Part shown: in pieces, positions 7,143-13,400 of the stretch
Layout: every line of letters starts with the position of its first letter
Position numbering within the stretch: the stretch's first letter is position 1
Assembly (NCBI GenBank): GCA_002887195.1
Contig: PJAB01001416.1
Span: 1 to 14,645, forward strand
Direction: 5' to 3'
Origin: Chrysochromulina parva
Taxonomy: Eukaryota > Haptophyta > Prymnesiales > Chrysochromulinaceae
Length of the DNA: 14,645 nucleotides
Program-made: the position numbers and the translations under genes
The notes under the pieces: generated by a model
Seen by the model: only the letters and a program-made list of their open reading frames with translations
Databases searched by the model: none
Told to the model about the DNA's origin: nothing

Positions 7143-10100
7143 ATGGATAAGCCGGTGACCTTGGAAGCCAAGGTCGCTGTGGACAAGAAGGCCGAGAAGG
7201 AGGCCAAGAAGGCGGAGCGTGCCGCGAAGAAGGCCGGAAAGGATGCCAACCCGAAGGCCAAGAAGGCGACAGGCGCGGATGCGGTCGACATTAGCGATGT
7301 AGATGGCAGCACATCAGTGCCGCTGGACATTGTCAAGGAGCTGTCCGAGGACGCTGCGGGGCTGAAGATCACCAAGGAGCAGCAGCGCGTCGCGAGCAAC
7401 CGCGCGACGACGGGTGTGCTCGCGTCGACGGCGATAGCGCGCGACATCAAGTTCGCCTCGTTCTCAGTCTCGCTCGGCGGCCGCTCGCTCGTCACGGATT
7501 GCGACCTCGAGCTCACCCAGGGCTGCCGCTATGGGCTGCTTGGCGACAACGGCAGCGGAAAGTCGTCAGTGCTCGCAGCGATTGCACAGCGCGAGGTGCC
7601 GGTGCCAAAACATATGAGCGTGTTCCACTTGCACGAGGAGGCGCCGCCAAGCGAAATGAGCGGCGTCGAAGCTGTCATCAACCATGTCGTCGAGGAGACG
7701 GCGCGGCTCGAGGCGATGGTGGAGCAGATCATGGAGGTGAGGACGGCCCGGAGGACGAGCGGCTCGTCTGATGGCTCGGGGTGCTGCTACTGTGATTGCA
7801 GCTGATTGCAGCTGATTGCAGCTGAGAGCCACTGATGGCGTCTGATTGCAGGAGTGCGGCCTAGAGGATGAGAGGCTCGTCAGCATCAACGCGCGCCTTG
7901 ACGAGCTCGACACCGCCGGCGCCGAGCCACGCGCACGAAAGATCCTCGCTGGCTTGGGCTTCGCGGATCACATGGTACCGGCCGATCGGCCCACAAAGCA
8001 CATGTCCGGCGGGTGGCGCATGCGCGTCGCCCTGGCACAGGCGCTCTTCGCGGCGCCTGAGCTGCTGCTGCTGGATGAGCCCACGAACCACCTCGACCTC
8101 GAGGCGTGCGTGTGGCTTGAGGAACACCTTGCAAACTACTCCAAGTGCTTGCTTGTCGTCTCGCACTCCCAGGTGCGCTCGGCACGGCGCGCTCGGCACG
8201 GCGCGCTCGGCACGGCGCGCTCGGCATGGCGCGCTCTGCACGGCGCGCTCGGCACGGCGCGCTCGGCAGCGGCTCCGTGCGCCCGCCGGCCCGCCTCCGC
8301 CAACACGACGCCATCGCCCAACACGACGCCATCGCCCAACATGATGCACATTCCCCACACGACACCATGCCCAACACGACGCCTTCGCAGGACTTTTTGA
8401 ACGCCGTGTGCACGCACACGATGTGGCTCGCGAACGGCACGATCAAGTACTATGGCGGCAACTACGCCAAGTTCGTGGCGACGGTTGAGGAGGAGGAGCG
8501 ACTCCAGCTCAGGGTGTATGAGAAGCAGCAGGCCGATATGGACAAGCTCGAAAAGTTTGTCGAAGTCAATCGTGCCAACGGCGTCGCCAATTCCGCCAAG
8601 TCGAAGAAGAAAGTCTTAGGCAAGCTGCAGGATGGGGCCGTGGAGAGGCCGGTGGTACGGGAACCTTCTCTCGTCTTCTCGGTGAGCGCCCCGGAGTGCT
8701 CTCTGATGGCGCCTCTCATTGGCCTCGGAGTGCTCTCTGATGGCGCCTCTCATTGGCCTCGGAGTGCTCTCTGATGGCGCCTCTCATTGGCCTCGGAGTG
8801 CTCTCTGATGGCGCCTCTCATTGGCCCCGGAGTGCTCTCTGATGGCGCCTCTCATTGGCCTCGGAGTGCTCTCTGATGGCCCTCTGATTGCCTTCCTCAA
8901 TTGCCCGTCGATTGCATGCTGATTGCATGCTGACTACCCCTTCTGGCTCGTGGCTCTCGCCTCCCAGTTTCCAGAGTGCTCGCGCCTCGCGCCGCCAGTG
9001 CTTCCCTTTGATGAAGTCTCCTTCTCGTACTCGGGCAAGCCCGAGGAGTTCTTGTACGAGAAGCTCAATCTGGGCGTGGATTGCGACTCGCGAGTGGCGC
9101 TGGTTGGGCCCAACGGCTGCGGCAAGTCGACGCTCCTCGCTGATTGCATGCTGATAACATGCTGATGGCCTCTAATGGCCGCTGATGACCGCTGATGGAC
9201 GCTGATGACCGCTGATGGATGCTGATGGACGCTGATGGACGCTGATGGACGCTGATTGCCTCGGGTGGCAGGTAAGTCGACGCTCCTCAAGCTCATGAGT
9301 GGTGAACTCAATCCCACAGAAGGCTCTGTGAAGAAGCACCTGCACTGCGCGCTCGGCTTGTACCAGCAGCACAGTGTGGAAGTGCTCGACCTCGACCTCT
9401 CGCCGCTCGCGTTCATGAAAAAGTCATTCCCGCCAACCGTCTGTAAACGTACAGAGGAAGTGTGGCGAGGGTATCTGGCTCAGTTTGGATTCAACACGGG
9501 GCAACAGAACACGCCGATGGCCTTCCTCTCCGACGGCCAACGCTCGCGGATAGTCTTCGCTATGCTCGCCATGAAGGAACATACGGTGCTGCTCGACGAG
9601 CACACGAACCTACCTGATTGTCCTCGCTGAGGACGTGGCTGGTCGCACTTCTGAGCACAGCTTTGATGGCGCGCCTGATTGGCTCTGATTGCATGTTGAT
9701 TACATGCTGAGTACAGCTTTGATGGCGCGCCTGATTGGCTCTGATTGCATGTTGATTACATGCTGAGTACAGCTTTGATGGCGCGCCTGATTGGCTCTGA
9801 TTACATGCTGAGTACATGCTGAGTACAGCTTTGATGGCGCGCCTGATTGGCTCTGATTACATGCTGAGTACATGCTGAGTACAGCTTTGATGGCCCGCCT
9901 GATTGGCTCTGATTGCAGGTGCTGCTGCTCGACGAGCCGACGAACCATTTGGACGTGGACTCTGTAGATGGGCTCGCGCGCGCCATCAAGGCCTTTGGGG
10001 GCGGGGTGGTGCTCGTCTCGCATGACTTTCGGCTCATCGACCAGGTGTGCAATGAGATCTGGGTGTGCGAAAACAAGACGGTGCGTAAATATGCCGGGAG

Positions 10101-10155
10101 CATCCACGACTACAAAAAGGAGCTCAGCAAGAAGATAGCGGTGCACAAGGTCTGA
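7143..10155 (+). CDS. ABCF2: ABCF2/Arb1-type ribosome-associated ABC ATPase, six exons
   Basis: Soluble twin-ATPase ABC protein of the ABCF2 family; the yeast member Arb1 acts in ribosome biogenesis. Exons: 7143-7736, 7852-8172, 8391-8681, 8968-9121, 9272-9585, 9919-10155, giving 636 aa (human ABCF2 is 623). Start context is GTC-ATGG. Residues 1-50 are Lys/Ala-rich. Domain 1: Walker A GDNGSGKS (134-141), signature SGGWRM (250), Walker [21 protein letters not shown] (D at 273), switch VSHSQ at the end of exon 2. The linker contains [20 protein letters not shown]. Domain 2: Walker [10 protein letters not shown] (449-457, split by intron 4), signature LSDGQRSR (539-546), Walker [13 protein letters not shown] (from 559, the first codon of exon 6), switch VSHDFR (H593), then [10 protein letters not shown]. 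All catalytic motifs are intact after splicing, so both sites should bind ATP. Introns 3, 4 and 5 have downstream-exon copies at their 5' ends. Exon borders were placed by homology and splice signals. Confidence 0.93.
7737..7851 (+). other. ABCF2 intron 1 (115 nt)
   Basis: Donor ATGGAG|GTGAGG at 7736/7737, acceptor CTGATTGCAG|GAGTGC at 7851/7852, phase 0. Bases 7739-7768 match the start of exon 2 (7852-7881) at 24 of 30 positions without gaps; read as codons they give [10 protein letters not shown] against [10 protein letters not shown] in the exon. The remainder is a CTGATTGCAG-type array and related sequence. Confidence 0.85.
7793..7822 (+). repeat. TGATTGCAGC, three 10-nt units in ABCF2 intron 1
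   Basis: Three perfect units, and a further TGATTGCAG at the acceptor (7843-7851). Each unit carries a CTGAT-like branch motif and an internal CAG, so the array is effectively a row of decoy 3' splice sites upstream of the real one. Confidence 0.9.
8177..8268 (+). repeat. 14-nt GC-rich tandem array
   Basis: About six and a half units of GCTCGGCACGGCGC starting at 8177, 8191, 8205, 8219, 8233, 8247 and 8261, with single-base variants (CATGG, CTGCA). Confidence 0.92.
8301..8390 (+). repeat. 18-nt tandem array running into the acceptor
   Basis: Two perfect units of CAACACGACGCCATCGCC (8301-8318, 8319-8336), then diverged units (8337-8371). The last unit, CAACACGACGCCTTCGCAG, ends in the acceptor CAG, so a repeat variant supplies the 3' splice site. 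Confidence 0.85.
8682..8967 (+). other. ABCF2 intron 3 (286 nt)
   Basis: Donor GTCTTCTCG|GTGAGC at 8681/8682, acceptor CGCCTCCCAG|TTTCCA at 8967/8968, phase 0, giving LVFSFPECSRL, in line with the family. Intron bases 8691-8701 (CCGGAGTGCTC) match exon 4 bases 8971-8981 (CCAGAGTGCTC) at 10 of 11; in both the codons read PECS. The match is then multiplied in the 34-nt array. Confidence 0.85.
8693..8880 (+). repeat. 34-nt tandem array seeded by exon-like sequence
   Basis: Units begin GGAGTGCTCTCTGATGGC at 8693, 8727, 8761, 8795, 8829 and 8863 (last one 18 nt). They are nearly identical (one T to C change at 8826). The first half of each unit, GGAGTGCTC, is the exon 4-like PECS coding segment; the second half carries CTGATGGCGCC and CTCATTGGCC. 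Confidence 0.95.
9122..9271 (+). other. ABCF2 intron 4 (150 nt), GC-AG type, splits Walker A
   Basis: Donor GGCTGCG|GCAAGT at 9121/9122, acceptor GGGTGGCAG|GTAAGT at 9271/9272, phase 1, rebuilding [11 protein letters not shown]. Bases 9121-9138 match 9271-9288 at 17 of 18; the only difference is the C/T that makes this a GC rather than GT donor. The remainder is CTGAT repeats. A GC donor is required here because no in-frame GT alternative rebuilds a single Walker A. Confidence 0.85.
9181..9260 (+). repeat. GCTGATGGAC 10-nt array, eight units
   Basis: Eight consecutive 10-nt units of GCTGAT plus GGAC, GACC, GGAT or TGCC. Every unit has CTGAT. The unit closely resembles TGATGACCTC of the KLHDC4 introns and TGATTGCAGC of intron 1. 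Confidence 0.95.
9586..9918 (+). other. ABCF2 intron 5 (333 nt), copy of Walker B at its 5' end
   Basis: Donor GAACATACG|GTGCTG at 9585/9586, acceptor CTGATTGCAG|GTGCTG at 9918/9919, phase 0. Intron bases 9586-9610 align with exon 6 bases 9919-9946 with one 3-nt gap and 23 of 25 identities; translated, the intron reads VLLDEHTNL against [11 protein letters not shown] in the exon. Retention gives a stop at 9628-9630 after a damaged Walker B. Confidence 0.88.
9661..9918 (+). repeat. 56-nt tandem array in ABCF2 intron 5
   Basis: Units start CTTTGATGGCGCGCCTGATT at 9661, 9717, 9773, 9829 and 9885; the fifth is cut short by the acceptor TGATTGCAG. Each full unit ends CTGAGTACAG, a possible 3' splice site, and contains several CTGAT or TTGAT motifs. 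Confidence 0.95.
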
Positions 10156-10475
10156 GGGCGACATATGGGGAGCGAGGAATAACGGCGCGGCGCGTCGCCG
10201 TCACGCCGGTCGGGTCGGGGTCGGTGGGTTGGTGCTGGGTCGCCGGGGGGCGGCGGCCGAACGGAAGCTCCGGGGCGCGGGTCGAGCACTTGGAGCGGGC
10301 GTCACGTCGCACGTGTGTGTGTGACTGTTGAGCTGCTCGTTCACACCAGCATACAACATACATATATATTGAAAACGTGTTCTCTCCACCCCCCTCCGGC
10401 CGCGGTTCGGTTTTGATCCTGATGGTCCCTCTGATCGTCCTTTGACACTGTGTCACATGGCGGTGGCATGGGCAC
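10156..10475. other. Convergent 3' region between ABCF2 and the membrane protein gene
   Basis: A 320-bp gap that holds the 3' ends of both converging genes. It contains a G-rich stretch with five G-runs of three or more (10212-10250), a short TG repeat near 10311-10323, and an AT-rich patch (CATACATATATATTG, about 10358-10372). No canonical AATAAA was seen on either strand. Confidence 0.55.
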
Positions 10476-13400
10476 TCAAATTCTCGTCGGCGACAGGTTC
10501 TCGACCTCGTCTGCAGTGGTGCTCTGTGGCAAACGGTCCGTTGGCAGAGCCACTGGCAAGCTCGGAGAGGCAAGCGCGCTCGGATCCGTCGTTGTCAACA
10601 TCGGAGGCATGCTGGCGGGTAGACTTGTGCAAGCCAGGGGGGAGGGAACCGCGCGCGCGCTTGACACGGTCTTCCACGGAAATGCGTGCATCTCATCGGA
10701 GGTGAACCGAAGGACGTCATCTGTTGCGTCGATACTGGTGTCCTTGTCGTGCATGCGGACGTTATCTTCGAGCCACCAGAAGCCGGGCCGGTCAGTAGAC
10801 GCTGCTGAAACCTTGGCATCGACATCCGTTGCAGAGTGTGCTGAAGAGCTCAGTCGGATGTGGGAATACGTCGAGCGGGTCTCACCGGGCGTTCTACGCG
10901 ACGAGCCCGCCTCATGGTACCCAGCCGGGTACAAGTAACCGGGCACCAAGGGTGGGCAAAAGGCTGGTGAGGAAGCAGCAGCTCTAGGGCGATCCCACTG
11001 CGAACAGAACATCTTGCCGCCCTCACCCTGGATGTAGTAGTACGTGCGCCCGTCTGGCGCCTTGGCCTGCATCCAGCCGGGTGGCAGTGGCAACGCGTCC
11101 GGTGGGTCTGGCGCCGGGCGCATCCACGTCGTCTTCTTCGATGTGGCGTGAAAGTAGTACACCCGGCCGTTGGGCGCCTTGGTGGCTGCCCACCCCTCAA
11201 GCAGCCCGTCGTCTGAGAGGAAGCTGGAAGATCTGGAAGATTCCTTCTTTCTGAACCATCCCCATCGCCTTGCCTTCCCTGCCTTCGCCACTCTTGCCCG
11301 CTCTGCCTTTGCTGCCCTCGTCGCTTCTACCATCTTCTTCGCCCCCTCAAGCTTCTCCTCTGCTTCCCGCGCTGCAATATTGGCATCAAGCCACTGGTTC
11401 ATGTCTAGCTTCAGTTGCGCACATAGGCACTTTCTCTCGGTTTTCGATGGCATGGACGCCTCTAGGCGCTTCAATTCGTCACGAAAGAGCGTGCCGGAGC
11501 CGGCTTCCTCGCAAAGGCGAAGCAGGTCGTTCAGGTTCTGTCTCTTGATCCTACTCCGGTTGAGCTTGATCTTCGTTCTTTTCAGCGCGACAGCCTCGAG
11601 TTTCAAGTTCTTCTTCGACTTGAAGGTATTTCGGATCGTGTTGGCTACCCTCTCCATGATTCCGGCGTCCAGCCATCGTCGCCGTATGCGAACGATGCTT
11701 CCCCGGGCCCAGGCTTGAAGAAAGATGGCCGCTCGCTCCCTCGCACGGAATCGCGCTTTGGCTCCTGCCTGGAGCTTGCGGGCCGCATACCTTTGGCGCA
11801 GGTTGAAAAGAATGTTGTCGGCGGCAGCTTTGACGGCTGCAGCATCTTCGCGTAAGGTCTGGACACTTTCGACTCCTGAATCAATGATATCTTGCATTGA
11901 GTCTTCGCATTCAATGCCGAAAAAGCCGCCGATCATTACAGGTATCATCGTCAGGAAGTTTACGATGGCGAAGCAACGCTCTTCCATCGTCATTTCCTGC
12001 ATGTTGGTCAGGCACTTATAGAGGTTAACCACGACCACCTCGTAGCCTTTTGAGAGAATGGGGATACCCATCGCGAGCAGCAGCAGGTAGAAGACGAGCG
12101 TCTGAAACACCGGCTGATAACCGACCGGCACTTTGTCTTGCAGAATCAGTAAGAGCGTGCTTGTGCCTTCTACAGTGTACTGAACGGTGATGACGATGTT
12201 GTCAATGCGGTCCGCGGACGGTCCGCCTAGGAGCGCGTAGAGGACAACAGCCCATTGCAGGCTGAGCATCGTATAAACCTGCACGGTGGCTTCCAGAGAG
12301 CCCTGTTCGAGGGAAGGGCCGACGCCTGAGAGAACGGCGATGAACAGCTGCACGAGCAGCAGGCTCCACACGTAGAAGGCGCCAAAGATTCCATAGCTGC
12401 CCGACGCACGGCTGAGCCAGAGTAATTTCATGCCGTCGATGGCATCGGCAGGAAATGAGTGGAAGACGCGGACCGGCTTGGCAAGAAGTCGCTCCGTGCG
12501 CTGTGGCTCGGCGATATCTGCATCGGCCTTGGCGAATTCACCTCGCAAGCGATCGAGGACGACAAAGCTCTGGCCTCTGATTCTTACTGGTACGCACCTG
12601 AGGCGCACCTTCGTGACCAGCATGTACAGAGGATCATGAACCTCTGAAATATCCTCAGGTATTCGCCACTTCCAGGATTTACTGTAAAACCACCAAAAGT
12701 GAAACAACTGGACGAAGCCTGTCAGCATGAAAAGGCTGATTAGGACGAGGATGACGATGGCCGGCCATCGACATTGGCCGACGGTGCATGTCGTCGTGTC
12801 GTCCAGGATCAGTGCTACGGACTTTCCGACCAGCCCGGTGAGAAAGATTGAGAAGCAGAGCGTCAGCATGTTTGGGAAGATGAAGATGCCGGGCAGCGGT
12901 TTGAACTTGACGGCCTCGGGCGTTCCTATCTTGGCCGGCTCTTTCTCTCTTTGCTCGTAGTACGCCCTGTTCGCGAACTTCTTCCAAAAGAACAGCCCGA
13001 ATAGCTGGAGGGCCGCGATGAACAGGAGGGCAGCGAAGAAGGTCAACAGGTTGTCGAGGAGAGCGACCAGCGTCTCCGGCACGTTCTCGCCGAAGTGGTA
13101 GTCCACGAGGTCACCCAAAAATGAGGATCTAGTTGCAACTCCAGTCTGATTACTATGATTGGTCGCGTTGGTCGCCTGACAAACCGTCGACAACCCGTTG
13201 TCGTCTCGACACGCTTGGAGCCGTCGCCGGACGTCACTCGGAGGAGCAGGAGGCCTGCTGACAAGGCCGAGGGATCCCGAGGCCCATCCCATGCCACCAG
13301 CCAATCCGGTCTGCAACTCGCTCTGGTTGGCCGCCAGCCCAGAAGACGCGCTGAAGCGCTGCACTCCAAAGATGAGCGGCGCCACACCACCTTGAGCGGT

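Larger units (their letters stand above)
8173..8390 (+). other. ABCF2 intron 2 (218 nt), GC-rich arrays
   Basis: Donor CACTCCCAG|GTGCGC at 8172/8173, acceptor GCCTTCGCAG|GACTTT at 8390/8391, phase 0, joining VSHSQ to [10 protein letters not shown]. No copy of exon 3 is evident at the intron start. The intron is almost wholly two tandem arrays with other units than its neighbours and no clear CTGAT motif. Confidence 0.85.

Noticed and set aside
8145..8774. 209-codon ORF across ABCF2 intron 2
   Set aside because: It consists of intron array translated in frame with exon 3; the [10 protein letters not shown] part belongs to the spliced gene only.
9586..9630. ABCF2 ending as a truncated protein at 9630
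   Set aside because: Exon 6 (9919-10155) supplies the missing Walker B, switch and C-terminus in the right frame behind a good acceptor.
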